A DNA stretch of 64,000 nt from Alishewanella tabrizica (GCF_014652375.1 NZ_BMYR01000010.1:103236-167235); one strand, 5' to 3'. Shown: positions 47,255-55,859, counted from the first letter of the stretch. The notes: a model not told the origin generated them from the sequence alone. Numbers and translations: made by a program.

Positions 47255-48103
47255 TTACGCGTCTGGTGTTGTTTCTGGAACCAGAATCAGCCCTTGTTCT
47301 GTTAGAACAATTTTTTTATCTTTGTATAATGCTCCAACCGCTTGTTTAAACGCTTTCTTGCTTACACCAAAAGCCGCATAAACTTCTTCTGGTGAACTTT
47401 TGTCGGTGAGAGCTAGCTTGCCACCATTCTTCCGCAAGCGATGTAGAATATTGTCGGTAAGCTCTTGGGCTTGTTTGTGCGTTGTGCTGACAAGACGTAA
47501 GTCAATTTTTCCATCGTCCCGGACTTTCATAACATAGGCAGTTAACTTATCACCGCGACGTAGTGGCTTGAACACTTCATTTTTATACAACACTCCCCAG
47601 TGTTGTTGTTCAATAATTACTTTGTAACCCAGATCGGTTTGATCACTGACGATGATTGATACTTTATCGCCTAGTTGATAAGACGCAGGGGTTTTGTGTA
47701 AATGACGATCCAGTTTAGTCGAGGCAACGATGCGATTACTTAAATCAACATAGCAGTAAACCAAATAATGCTGGCCTTCTTTTAGCGGAATTTGCTGTTC
47801 ACTGAAGGGCACCAATAAATCTTTTTTTAGCCCCCAGTTTAAAAAGGCGCCAACTTTAGTAATGGCAACAACCGGGAGCGAGGCAACTTGTCCCACCATG
47901 ATACGCGGGCGTTCCGTGGTGGCGATAAGTTGATCTTCCGAGTCGAGGTATAAAAATACCGAAATATCTTGGCCAATTTGCAGATCAGCAGGCGCGACGT
48001 TGTTGGGCAGTAGGATCTCACCCCAGCTTAAACCGTCCAGGTAGAAGCCAAATTTTACCTGTTTTTTTACGGTTAATGTATTTAGGGTACCCAGTGCAAT
48101 CAT
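47255..48103 (-). CDS. CvfB-like S1-domain RNA-binding protein
   Basis: The 282 residues comprise three S1-like segments (GEILLPNNVAPADLQIGQDISVFLYLDSEDQLIATTE; VGAFLNWGLKKDLLVPFSEQ; YKVIIEQQHWGVLYKNEVFKPLRRGDKLTAYV) and a C-terminal winged helix (GGKLALTDKSSPEEVYAAFGVSKKAFKQAVGALYKDKKI). This is the CvfB/YitL layout. In Staphylococcus CvfB binds RNA and affects virulence; in gammaproteobacteria the role is unknown. It is monocistronic, converging on the cfa operon. Confidence 0.9.
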   Translation of the reverse strand: MIALGTLNTLTVKKQVKFGFYLDGLSWGEILLPNNVAPADLQIGQDISVFLYLDSEDQLIATTERPRIMVGQVASLPVVAITKVGAFLNWGLKKDLLVPFSEQQIPLKEGQHYLVYCYVDLSNRIVASTKLDRHLHKTPASYQLGDKVSIIVSDQTDLGYKVIIEQQHWGVLYKNEVFKPLRRGDKLTAYVMKVRDDGKIDLRLVSTTHKQAQELTDNILHRLRKNGGKLALTDKSSPEEVYAAFGVSKKAFKQAVGALYKDKKIVLTEQGLILVPETTPDA

Positions 48104-48200
48104 CTTCGCCTCTTAATTTCAATCTGTTAGGGGCGTATTGTAACGGTTTTTAGTCTTGTATGCTGAGCTTATTTTACTTGGTTGGGCATTACCAAATGCA

Positions 48201-48419
48201 TTATAGCTTAAGAAAGCCTTTGGTTAGGATTGGCGTCGCTGAGACGCCTTTGTTATCAAATCGCTTCCAGATTTTTTCGTGGAAAAAATAGCCTACGGTA
48301 TTAACTGCAGGTTCTATAACAGCCACTAAACCACCCAATACCAGATCGCCGGTAATTAAATAAGTGACACCAAAAGCAACGCTAAAATGCATAATGGCGA
48401 AGGTAAATGTTTTAATCAT
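48201..48419 (-). CDS. DUF2061 small membrane protein
   Basis: The ATG at 48419 is preferred because it follows GAGGAGCCGCATC; a longer frame to 48467 would run over the regulatory palindrome. The 72-residue protein has two transmembrane segments (FAIMHFSVAFGVTYLITG and LVLGGLVAVIEPAVNTVGYFFHEKIW) matching DUF2061, including the EP..NT..Y..HE.W signature. Function unknown. A Fur-box-like 19-mer lies 31 bases upstream. Confidence 0.85.
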   Translation of the reverse strand: MIKTFTFAIMHFSVAFGVTYLITGDLVLGGLVAVIEPAVNTVGYFFHEKIWKRFDNKGVSATPILTKGFLKL

Positions 48420-48449
48420 GATGCGGCTCCTCGTTTGACGCTTAGAGGT

Positions 48450-48468
48450 AATGATAGCGGTTCTCATT
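48450..48468. promoter_or_regulatory. Possible Fur box upstream of the DUF2061 gene
   Basis: AATGATAGCGGTTCTCATT is a 19-base imperfect palindrome matching most positions of AATGATAAT-N-ATTATCATT. Its position directly upstream of the DUF2061 start fits repression by iron-loaded Fur. Confidence 0.4.
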
Positions 48469-48603
48469 ATTAATTAAAGTGAATATTAGCAATTGCCTTA
48501 ATCAATTATTTTGATATGTAAAAGTCATCGCTTCACGCTTAACTCACGTATACTTTTGCCAAGTAAGAAAAACATATAACTATCCAGTAGCTGAGGTGTG
48601 TTC

Positions 48604-48894
48604 ATGGATTGCCGTGAGTGGTTAGATATCAAACAGTACGAATTTCTGATGAATTATTTTATGCGGCGACAACGGGAATTAGCATTGTCAGAATTAGATG
48701 AGCCATACAGCTATGATGGTTATAGTCGATATGATCAATTATGTCAGCAGGTGGTTAAAGAAGCGGAGCTAGCTTTTATTGAGTGTTTTGGTGAGCCAGC
48801 GCCGCCCATTGTTTTTACTAATTTATTTCACTTAGCAGAGTTGGAGTTAGCTGGCAAACGTCCACGGCTAAAAGGCCCAAAGCAATTGCAATAG
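48604..48894 (+). CDS. Hypothetical 96-residue protein
   Basis: I do not recognise the family. The ATG at 48604 follows CTGAGG at a proper distance; a GTG two codons earlier is possible. The protein is mostly helical and acidic (REWLDIKQYEFLMNYFMRRQRELALSELDEPYSYDGYSRYDQLCQQVVKEAELAFIECFG), without a signal peptide, and ends in a basic tail RPRLKGPKQLQ. It converges on yejM with 2 bases between stop codons. Clean start signal and normal codon use support a real gene. Confidence 0.7.
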   Translation: MDCREWLDIKQYEFLMNYFMRRQRELALSELDEPYSYDGYSRYDQLCQQVVKEAELAFIECFGEPAPPIVFTNLFHLAELELAGKRPRLKGPKQLQ

Positions 48895-48896
48895 CC

Positions 48897-50405
48897 TTAT
48901 TCTTCAAGCCGTTTTAATGCATCAATAAGCATCGGCACATCCAAGCTTTCGTTAAGTGGCACTAATGTACCCGCTGACCATACGCCAGAGCTGCCGTCTT
49001 GTCGGAGTATCATCATTTTATCTTTACGAATACTAATAATGTCTTGCTGACTGATATTTAACTTTGGCAGTGAGCTTGGACTAAACAGATTATCGCCAAG
49101 CCATTGACCTTGTACCTGACAGCCTGCCGCATGTAATAAGGTTGGTAAAAGATCGAGATGCTGGCTGCTGTGTTGCTTTAGCGTTGTAAATAATGATGGC
49201 CACTTGATTAATAACGCCTCTGGAGCTAATTGAAAACGCGCATTTTGACCTTGTAACGGGACGACAACGATCTGGGAAAAATCTTGATAATCTTGCCAGT
49301 TTTGTTGTGGATCTGCATCAAACACTATGGCGAATGGGCTTGCCGATAACGTTGTAGTCGCCCATGGCAACACCTCGTTTAACGTGGCGTTCCGATTGAC
49401 TATGGTAAGACGATCCGCCGGGATCTGCGCTAGCCAGCCGGGAGCTGCTTGCAAGGCCTGACGATTTTTTTGTTCGGCCATGAACTGACCGTAAAGTACA
49501 TTTAATAATGCTTCAGGCATATTGTTTGGAACAAAATGCGGTTCATGTGGGCGTAATTGCTGTTCACGGAGAAATTGGGTTTGCGTGCTATTCAGGGCAT
49601 CGGTGAGAAGGATCAGCGTCGAGCCTTGCATGGGCAAATTACAGCTTAGCTGATTATCGCTAGGATAAAGCGCGTTTAAATTGAGTCGATCAGCTTGACG
49701 TTGTGCTCGTTCTGTAAGATCAACCAGTTTATACCGCGCTAGTAAGCTCTTTGCTGTAGCTGGATAAGAAAAGGGCAGAATATTATCTTGTCGAGTAATA
49801 TCCCAATTTAAGGTTGCATCCGCATAAATATGCATAATATGGCTTGCCATAAAACTGCCGAAAAACACAGCTAAAGCGGGATTGCCTAACCCTGATTGGC
49901 TTAAACGCGTAATTTTTTTCCAACAAAAATTACTGATATACAGTTCTAGTGCGAATAAAAACCCGCCAACGACTAAGACAATTAAAATAAAATTTCTAAG
50001 ATTGGTAACAACCTGCTGTCGCAATAAATCGATGGTTTGATCTAATGACGCGCTGCCGATGTGATAACCAAGTTGGCTATACACATAAGCATCAAATAGT
50101 AACACCACCAGTCCCAAACTGGCTAACGCAGCGGCTAAGCCTCGAATGTGTCGCTGATAAGGAAAAATCAACGAAAGAGGGAAAATGGTGAGAATAAAAA
50201 ACATAAAGCAAATAAATGCAGTATGCCCCAACCAATTTAGTCCTAAATAAATCCAGCCTAATGCGGTTTGTGGCAGGGGTTCTGACCACCAAAACATCGC
50301 TGTTATTACCAAGGCGAGTAAAATATTAAAAAAGCTAAACCAATGTCCCCAGTTTAGTAACCGGTTTACTTTTTTGACTAAAGAGAGGTTTTGTTCTAAC
50401 ACCAT
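48897..50405 (-). CDS. yejM: YejM/PbgA-like inner-membrane protein (DUF3413, sulfatase-like), short form
   Basis: The 502-residue protein has five N-terminal transmembrane helices of the DUF3413 type (NRLLNWGHWFSFFNILLAL ... LIFPYQRHIRGLAAALASL) and a reduced periplasmic alkaline-phosphatase-fold domain. E. coli YejM (about 586 residues) senses lipopolysaccharide and controls LpxC turnover through LapB and FtsH. Here the periplasmic part is some 80 residues shorter, and the VDG nucleophile region reads LILLTDALNSTQ, so it is non-catalytic as in E. coli. It follows yejL by 6 bases; yejK is divergent, as in E. coli. Confidence 0.85.
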   Translation of the reverse strand: MVLEQNLSLVKKVNRLLNWGHWFSFFNILLALVITAMFWWSEPLPQTALGWIYLGLNWLGHTAFICFMFFILTIFPLSLIFPYQRHIRGLAAALASLGLVVLLFDAYVYSQLGYHIGSASLDQTIDLLRQQVVTNLRNFILIVLVVGGFLFALELYISNFCWKKITRLSQSGLGNPALAVFFGSFMASHIMHIYADATLNWDITRQDNILPFSYPATAKSLLARYKLVDLTERAQRQADRLNLNALYPSDNQLSCNLPMQGSTLILLTDALNSTQTQFLREQQLRPHEPHFVPNNMPEALLNVLYGQFMAEQKNRQALQAAPGWLAQIPADRLTIVNRNATLNEVLPWATTTLSASPFAIVFDADPQQNWQDYQDFSQIVVVPLQGQNARFQLAPEALLIKWPSLFTTLKQHSSQHLDLLPTLLHAAGCQVQGQWLGDNLFSPSSLPKLNISQQDIISIRKDKMMILRQDGSSGVWSAGTLVPLNESLDVPMLIDALKRLEE

Positions 50406-50411
50406 TGCAGA

Positions 50412-50636
50412 CTAATTGCGACGTTGTGAAACGGCATCACTTAATGCCTGATTAAACGAACTAGCAACAGCCTCGCGCTGCGCAGCGGGCACTGAGGTAT
50501 TGATAACATGGCTGACGGCGTTACCTAAACACATTAAACTAAGCTCTGTGGTCGCTTTTTTGTCGTGTAAGGTTTCGAGTAGCTGATTTACCAGGGTTTC
50601 AATCTGGTCAGTAGAATATTTTGATATAATGGGCAT
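50412..50636 (-). CDS. yejL: YejL family protein (DUF1414)
   Basis: The 74-residue protein closely matches YejL (SKYSTDQIETLVNQLLETLHDKKATTELSLMCLGNAVSHVINTSVP). It is a small helical cytoplasmic protein of unknown function, first in the yejL-yejM pair and divergent from yejK. Family length and gene order are standard. Confidence 0.93.
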   Translation of the reverse strand: MPIISKYSTDQIETLVNQLLETLHDKKATTELSLMCLGNAVSHVINTSVPAAQREAVASSFNQALSDAVSQRRN

Positions 50637-50705
50637 GGATTACTCAGATAAACATAACTTAAACAGATAGAATAGTAACAGAATTCAGAAAAAACAGGAA
50701 AACTT

Positions 50706-51743
50706 ATGTCGGTAGATATGCAGCACTTGGCGATTAATTTTATTGCGTTGACCGATAGTGGGGAACATCAGGCGCATTATCGCGAGGCTTTGATTGGTAA
50801 TAGTCATGCTGTGGCCAATTTAGTTGAGCAGCTTCACTTAGCCTATAACGGTAAACCTGCTAAGGGGTATGCACGTTTTAATCACGATAAATCTACGCGG
50901 GTATTCCACGCGTTAACCGATTGGAAGCGTTCGCAGACTGATTTCTTGGGGTTTGCTAAAGCGACCACCGATGCATTAGTGGTGGAGTTAAGTCAGCATC
51001 AATTGCCAGAAACAGGCTATTTACTGTTAGCGCATTATCAGTATTTGGCCAGCGAATATTTGTTAGTGTGTTTGCTGGGCAGTAAAGATCACTTCGAATT
51101 GTCTGAGCAGTTAGAGCTAGCCGCGTCGCGTCATTTAGATATCGGTCGTATGCAATTAGCGGCGCGTTTTGACCTAACTGAATTGGATGTTAATGCTGAC
51201 AAAGGTAACTACATTAGTTTTATCCGTGGACGGGCGGGACGAAAAGTTGCTGATTTTTTCCTAGATTTTTTAGGATGTGAAGAAGGTGCCGATGCGCGAG
51301 CAAATAGCCTCAAGGTTTTAGCGTCGGTAGAGGAATATATGGGAGCTGCAGAGTTTGCTGGCGAAGAAAAAACCTCGGCACGTCGTCAGGTGTTTGATTA
51401 TTGTGAAGAGCGAGCAAAAGCTGGGCAAGAAGTGGTGTTAGCTGAGTTATCTGCGGTACTCGATCCCGAACAAGAAAATGGTTTTTTGCATTATTGTGCC
51501 GAGCAACAACTCGACGTGGCAGCACAGTTTCCGGTGGAAGTAAAAGAGCTTAAAAAGTTGGTAAAGTTTAATGGCGCAGGGGGTGGATTGTCATTGAGTT
51601 TTGATGAGAAACTATTAGGTGAACGTGTACAGTATGATGTTAAAACAGACACCTTAGTGATTAAAGGTACGCCACCGAATTTACGTGATCAGCTACAGCG
51701 TTTTACTCAGGGGTATTCGGCGTTTGATCACGCGGCGGAGTGA
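50706..51743 (+). CDS. yejK: Nucleoid-associated protein YejK
   Basis: The 345-residue protein has the NdpA/YejK features: GKPAKGYARFNHD, a conserved central FIRGRAGRKVADFFLDFLGC and a C-terminal VQYDVKTDTLVIKGTPPNLRDQL. It associates with the nucleoid and modulates topoisomerases in E. coli. It is a little longer than the E. coli protein (335). Its 3' end overlaps the antisense DUF2897 gene by 41 bases. Confidence 0.94.
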   Translation: MSVDMQHLAINFIALTDSGEHQAHYREALIGNSHAVANLVEQLHLAYNGKPAKGYARFNHDKSTRVFHALTDWKRSQTDFLGFAKATTDALVVELSQHQLPETGYLLLAHYQYLASEYLLVCLLGSKDHFELSEQLELAASRHLDIGRMQLAARFDLTELDVNADKGNYISFIRGRAGRKVADFFLDFLGCEEGADARANSLKVLASVEEYMGAAEFAGEEKTSARRQVFDYCEERAKAGQEVVLAELSAVLDPEQENGFLHYCAEQQLDVAAQFPVEVKELKKLVKFNGAGGGLSLSFDEKLLGERVQYDVKTDTLVIKGTPPNLRDQLQRFTQGYSAFDHAAE

Positions 51744-51933
51744 TTTTTGCCTTGTCATTTAGCGTGTCAGCAGCCATCAGCTTAGTAGGGGATGGTTGTG
51801 GGCCGACATCAGCAGTTTGCTGATGATCCTTTAAACTGGGCATGCGCTGTTTGGCGGAATGTTTCACTAACATAATATTGCCGACAATAAAGCCAAATGT
51901 TAGCGTTAACGCCCAAAAAAGTGGCCAGTTCAT
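51703..51933 (-). CDS. DUF2897 small membrane protein
   Basis: The 76-residue product has one N-terminal transmembrane helix (PLFWALTLTFGFIVGNIMLV) followed by a hydrophilic, proline-rich tail, the pattern of DUF2897 proteins of Alteromonadales. It is 3 bases downstream of the M15 peptidase stop on the same strand, so it is probably co-transcribed. Its end overlaps the 3' end of yejK on the opposite strand by 41 bases; the conserved part is the N-terminal half. Confidence 0.72.
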   Translation of the reverse strand: MNWPLFWALTLTFGFIVGNIMLVKHSAKQRMPSLKDHQQTADVGPQPSPTKLMAADTLNDKAKITPPRDQTPNTPE

Positions 51934-51936
51934 AGA

Positions 51937-52620
51937 TTATTCATGATAAATGTTAGTAATGTACCGCTCGAACAGCTGTGGCAGATGGAGCAAGACCTGC
52001 TCTTGTTCAGCAATAGGAGTAGTTTGCAGAATGCGCTGCAACATGGGTAAGCTGAAAGCCGCTTGGCATTCTTTGGCAAGTGGTTTGTAGCTGATATGCC
52101 ATGGCTCTGCTGCAACGCCGCCTTGGTAATGTTGATAGGGTAAAAAGAAATCGTACTGTGCGGCGTGCTCTTGGAGCCAACAACTTAGCTGATGGAAAGG
52201 TCCGCCTTGGGCATATTCTGCGGGGGCAAGCTGCGGCTCGTAATCGGCTGTAACGGCTGCAGCATCATAAACATCAAGCTCAGTGCCCCAGTGGTGTCGA
52301 CTCGCACCGGGTAAAGCGGAGTACAACATAATGGCCTCGAGTTTGGCAAGGCCAGTCAACTGAGTGATATTTAGTGCTTGTTGTAAGGCATTATATACTG
52401 GACGGCGTCCCTCACATTTAGCTTGCCAAATGCGGGCTTGGCGCTCGAAACTACGCCAAGACGATACCACTTTTAACCTTATGCCATCGGCAGCCATTGC
52501 GCTTACCAAACGTTGATATGCTGGGACAACCTGTTGATGCAATTGATGATGTTGATCAATCCATTGCATCGAACTGCTGTCTTGACCCGTGAGGAATTGC
52601 GCGGTCGGTGTAAATGCCAT
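51937..52620 (-). CDS. M15 family D-alanyl-D-alanine carboxypeptidase-like protein
   Basis: The 227-residue protein has the VanY/M15 zinc motif SRHHWGTELDV (His...Asp) and EPWHISY (catalytic Glu and His ligand). No signal peptide is obvious, which is unusual for a peptidoglycan enzyme; many stand-alone family members share this. It overlaps the dapE stop by one base (TAATG), so the two are co-translated. Both concern cell-wall building blocks, which fits a role in D-Ala or DAP recycling. Confidence 0.88.
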   Translation of the reverse strand: MAFTPTAQFLTGQDSSSMQWIDQHHQLHQQVVPAYQRLVSAMAADGIRLKVVSSWRSFERQARIWQAKCEGRRPVYNALQQALNITQLTGLAKLEAIMLYSALPGASRHHWGTELDVYDAAAVTADYEPQLAPAEYAQGGPFHQLSCWLQEHAAQYDFFLPYQHYQGGVAAEPWHISYKPLAKECQAAFSLPMLQRILQTTPIAEQEQVLLHLPQLFERYITNIYHE

Positions 52621-53783
52621 TACGCACTCAATTTATGTTGTAAGTTTAGCAGCAACGCTGAATAAACGTCCGTCAATTGTGTTAATTCTGCAATGGCGAC
52701 GCATTCATTAATTTTATGGATAGTGGCATTGCAGGGGCCTAGTTCTATCACCTGAGCGCCGGTTGGGGCAATAAAACGACCATCTGACGTGCCGCCTGTG
52801 GTTTCTAACTGCGGTGTAATGCCTTGCACATGCGTGATGGCGTTTACCGTAGCCTCAACTAAATCGCCAGCCGCTGTCAAAAAGGGTAGCCCGTTGTAGG
52901 TCCATTCAATCGCGTAATCAAGATGATGTTTATCCAAAATAGCGCAGGTACGTTGCTCTAATTGTTGGGCGGTAAGCTCAGTACTGTAGCGGAAGTTAAA
53001 CATAACATTTAGCTCGCCTGGGATAACGTTTGAGGCGCCGGTGCCGGCCTTGATATTGGCGATTTGAAAGCTGGTTGCTGGAAAAAACGCATTGCCGTTA
53101 TCCCATACTGTTGTTGCAAGTTCCGCGAGGGCAGGCGCGGCTTTATGCACAGGATTATCGGCTAAATGAGGATAGGCAACATGACCTTGTATTCCTTTTA
53201 CCTTAAGATGCCCCGTCAATGAACCGCGGCGACCGTTTTTAATGACATCACCGAGTTGTTTGCCACTCGAGGGTTCACCTACCAAGCACCATCGAATTTT
53301 TTCTTGGCGCGCCTCTAATGTTTCAATAACTTTTGGGGTACCGTTAATAAAGGGACCTTCTTCATCACTGGTGATTAAAAACGCGAGATTAAATGCTGGC
53401 TCTGGGTGCAATGCAATAAAACGTTCAGTAGCAACGATCATCGCCGCTAAACTGCCTTTCATGTCTGCTGCGCCCCGTCCGTAAAGCATGTCGCCAATAA
53501 TAGTGGGGGTAAATGGAGGCGTATGCCATTGTTCAGCTGGGCCGCTGGGTACCACATCAGTGTGCCCTGCAAAGCAAAAAAGCGGTTTACCTTGACCGTG
53601 TCTGGCCCACATATTAAGCGTATCGTGAAAAGGCATCATTTCAATGGCAAAGCCAATTTTCGCTAAACGCTCAGCCATCAATTGCTGGCAACCTGCATCG
53701 TCGGGCGTCACGGAGGGTTTTTCAATAAGTGCCATCGTTAACGCGAGAGTGGCATTGTGTTCTGGGTGATGTAATGTAGTCAT
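52620..53783 (-). CDS. dapE: Succinyl-diaminopimelate desuccinylase
   Basis: The 387-residue M20 enzyme shows FAGHTDVVP (zinc His), [15 protein letters not shown] (bridging Asp), the catalytic EEGPFINGT and the C-terminal [13 protein letters not shown] and INECV zinc ligand. It hydrolyses N-succinyl-LL-diaminopimelate in lysine and peptidoglycan synthesis. It is slightly longer than E. coli DapE (375). It lies between yffB (14 bases upstream) and the M15 gene; dapE next to yffB is the enterobacterial order. Confidence 0.96.
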   Translation of the reverse strand: MTTLHHPEHNATLALTMALIEKPSVTPDDAGCQQLMAERLAKIGFAIEMMPFHDTLNMWARHGQGKPLFCFAGHTDVVPSGPAEQWHTPPFTPTIIGDMLYGRGAADMKGSLAAMIVATERFIALHPEPAFNLAFLITSDEEGPFINGTPKVIETLEARQEKIRWCLVGEPSSGKQLGDVIKNGRRGSLTGHLKVKGIQGHVAYPHLADNPVHKAAPALAELATTVWDNGNAFFPATSFQIANIKAGTGASNVIPGELNVMFNFRYSTELTAQQLEQRTCAILDKHHLDYAIEWTYNGLPFLTAAGDLVEATVNAITHVQGITPQLETTGGTSDGRFIAPTGAQVIELGPCNATIHKINECVAIAELTQLTDVYSALLLNLQHKLSA

Positions 53784-53797
53784 GCTTTACTGCTCAA

Positions 53798-54148
53798 TTA
53801 TGCTGATGTTTTAAGCTGTTGATACGACGCTTCTGAAAAGCCTAATATATATTGCTCACCATTGACCAGTACCGGTCGTTTAATCAGTGCCGGTTGAGCC
53901 AACATTAATGCCAGTGCTTTGGGACGATCCAGATCTTTTTTCTGCTCTTCTGATATTTGACGCCATGTTGTACCACGCGTATTTAAAAGCTGTTGCCAGT
54001 CCAGTTGATCAGCGAATTGCTCTAACAGCGATGCACTAAGGCCATCTACGCGATAATCATGAAACTGATACGGCAGTGTCAGATGTTCTAAAAAGCGCTG
54101 TGCTTTTTTAATGGTGTCGCAATTTTTAATCCCATAAAGCATTATCAT
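53798..54148 (-). CDS. yffB: Spx/ArsC-family reductase YffB
   Basis: The 116-residue thioredoxin-fold protein has the GIKNCDTIKKAQRFLE active site with a single Cys, and IKRPVLVNGEQYILGFSE. It matches YffB, a glutathione-linked ArsC relative of unknown substrate. It immediately precedes dapE on the same strand, as in E. coli. Two ATGs two codons apart are possible starts; neither has a strong ribosome-binding site. Confidence 0.92.
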   Translation of the reverse strand: MIMLYGIKNCDTIKKAQRFLEHLTLPYQFHDYRVDGLSASLLEQFADQLDWQQLLNTRGTTWRQISEEQKKDLDRPKALALMLAQPALIKRPVLVNGEQYILGFSEASYQQLKTSA

Positions 54149-54309
54149 ATTATGTCTTCTGTTACTCTCTAAATATTATCTGTACTGCCCTGCTATTTAG
54201 CGAGGCGGATAGGGTTGCCGATAGTGTTGAGATACTTTATCAAGCTCATGGCCCTAGATCCAACTTATCTAAAGCAGGAATTAGGTTGCAAAGCAGTTAC
54301 ACCGCTAAT

Positions 54310-54825
54310 TTAAGACTGCTCTTGATGTATTGGTAACACAAACAACGGATCTTGATTCGCCTGAACATGCGCTTGTTTGCTATAAAGCGTGTTGAATTTA
54401 GTCGGGACTCGCAATGAGGCCACACAGAAAATTTCACCTATATTAAGCTGTAAAAAGGGTAAATCTAGCTGTAGTAAAGGGCTGCCGGCTGCTATTTTTT
54501 GACCCGATTTGCTTAACCAATGTAATCCTTTACCCTGAAGCTTACGTATTGAAACAGGTAAGTCAATGATTAAAATTAGCCCTGAGCTGTGCATTAAACT
54601 TAACCTACGGCCTAGATCTCGTGAGGTGCTTAACATGGTATTAAAAGGCGCGATAATTAAGCCATGTTCTAATTTTGCACATAGACTGTTAGGTAAAATA
54701 TCCTGCTGGTATAGGGGCTCAGGGTGTTTATTGGCCGGCATCACCAGACCAGTAAATGGGCTTTTAATCACTAAGCCTTGCATGTTTTTCCAGTCTTGCT
54801 GCCAAATGATTGCCGTTTGCAACAC
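54310..54825 (-). CDS. EIIA-Glc-like protein lacking both active-site histidines
   Basis: The 171-residue protein aligns with the PTS EIIA-Glc domain (SPFTGLVMP near residue 22; KLQGKGLHWLSKSGQKIAAGSPLLQLDLPFL near 95-125). A gap-free 42-residue match to E. coli Crr around the active site (from Pro60) puts Arg73 at the position of His75 and Asp88 at that of the phosphorylated His90. It therefore cannot accept phosphate in the usual way. The C-terminal 45 residues go beyond the Crr core. It is monocistronic, bordered by gene-poor sequence on both sides, and no other PTS gene is nearby. A regulatory or scaffold role is inferred; erosion toward a pseudogene is possible, though the frame is intact. 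Confidence 0.75.
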   Translation of the reverse strand: MLQTAIIWQQDWKNMQGLVIKSPFTGLVMPANKHPEPLYQQDILPNSLCAKLEHGLIIAPFNTMLSTSRDLGRRLSLMHSSGLILIIDLPVSIRKLQGKGLHWLSKSGQKIAAGSPLLQLDLPFLQLNIGEIFCVASLRVPTKFNTLYSKQAHVQANQDPLFVLPIHQEQS

Positions 54826-55418
54826 GAAGCCTTCCTCTATTCATAGACTTTCTGATGATAACGGAAAGCTTGAACTAGATCAGCTCATTTTAATCCGTAA
54901 TAGAACGTTTGCTCGATAGGTTCAAAAGCAGAGAAACGTTTATAAAAAGAGAATCGTGTTTAAGACGTTGTACCTTTATAACAGGTATCACGCTCAATCC
55001 CAGAATATATGCTGGTGTTTTCGCCGTTAGTTTGTGTTTATGAGGGCAAAGCGTTTTTTTCATGTACTTTTATTGTGGTGGATGTTTTGGAAGCGGCAAA
55101 TTAAGCCGTGGATTGTTGTCCACAGATTCTGTGGATAACCTTGTTGGTAAGGTGCGATTATCTATGTATGATCATGAAGTCATTCACTATAAAACGATGG
55201 CATGAATATTGTTTGTTTTAACTCCCAAGAGTTATGCTTCAAGTATTGCAAAAGAGCGACTTTTCTAAAGCGTATTGGTTTTTTTGTGCTGGTTAATTAT
55301 TGAGCGTCACAGTAATCAAGCCGAGTAATAATGCCGCGGTAGCTATCAAAGTTGTGCTAAAGTACATAGTAGGTTAACAGCGGTTTTGTCACGTTTGCTA
55401 GCAGTAGGAGTCATACCC
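54826..55418. other. 593-base gene-free region with DnaA-box palindrome
   Basis: No open frame with a start signal or recognised similarity. It is AT-rich. Its one conspicuous element is the palindrome at 55116-55138. There is no dnaA, dnaN, gidA or similar origin-linked gene nearby, and I see no tRNA or obvious small RNA terminator in it. Confidence 0.6.
55116..55138. promoter_or_regulatory. Two facing DnaA boxes forming a 23-base palindrome
   Basis: TTGTCCACA (55116-55124) and TGTGGATAA (55130-55138, the exact complement of the consensus TTATCCACA) face each other over 5 bases, giving a near-perfect palindrome with CCACAGA-T-TCTGTGG at its core. One box is consensus, the other 8 of 9. Confidence 0.6.
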
Positions 55419-55859
55419 GTGAAACTTTTTAAATATATTGGTACTGGCATACGTTATGGCCGGGTTTGGCCAACTAAACCTGAACTAAATGCTATTTTCC
55501 CTGAAAATCGCATTATTTTATTAACGCACTTTGCTGCGCGTTATTTGCCACTTTTAGCGTTTATCACGGCGGTCGTACAATACCAATTGCTTGGAGCCGC
55601 ATTCTTAGGTCAAATAGTGGCCATGATGTTATTTATTGCCACTATGCCATTGCAAGGCTGGTACTGGCTTGGCGTGCGTGCAAATAGCGATCTGCCTCCC
55701 GCGTTAATTAACTGGGGCAACGAGATACGTGAGCAAATCCAAAAACACGGCAAGACTGAAATGCTGCCAGGAATACCCAAAAGCTATTTTGATCTGGCCA
55801 AGCTGTTACAGCAAGCATACCAGCAACTAAACAATACCGTGATGCGTCGCTGGTTTTAG
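55419..55859 (+). CDS. yfbV: Terminus macrodomain insulation protein YfbV (UPF0208)
   Basis: The GTG at 55419 follows TAGGAG at 8 bases and matches the family start (MKLFKYIGTGIRYGRVWPTKPEL); the open frame continues upstream without support. The 146-residue inner-membrane protein has two transmembrane segments and the UPF0208 motif LPLQGWYWLGVRANSDLPP-like (MPLQGWYWLGVRANSDLPPALINWGNEIR). In E. coli YfbV limits MatP action to the Ter macrodomain. Length matches E. coli (151). Confidence 0.93.
   Translation: MKLFKYIGTGIRYGRVWPTKPELNAIFPENRIILLTHFAARYLPLLAFITAVVQYQLLGAAFLGQIVAMMLFIATMPLQGWYWLGVRANSDLPPALINWGNEIREQIQKHGKTEMLPGIPKSYFDLAKLLQQAYQQLNNTVMRRWF

Noticed and set aside
54566..54919. 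117-codon plus-strand open frame opposite the EIIA-like gene
   Set aside because: It is the antisense shadow of a frame with clear EIIA-Glc similarity and has no start signal.
54826..55418. Chromosomal replication origin
   Set aside because: Only one facing pair of DnaA boxes, no AT-rich unwinding repeats or GATC cluster, and no origin-linked genes nearby.
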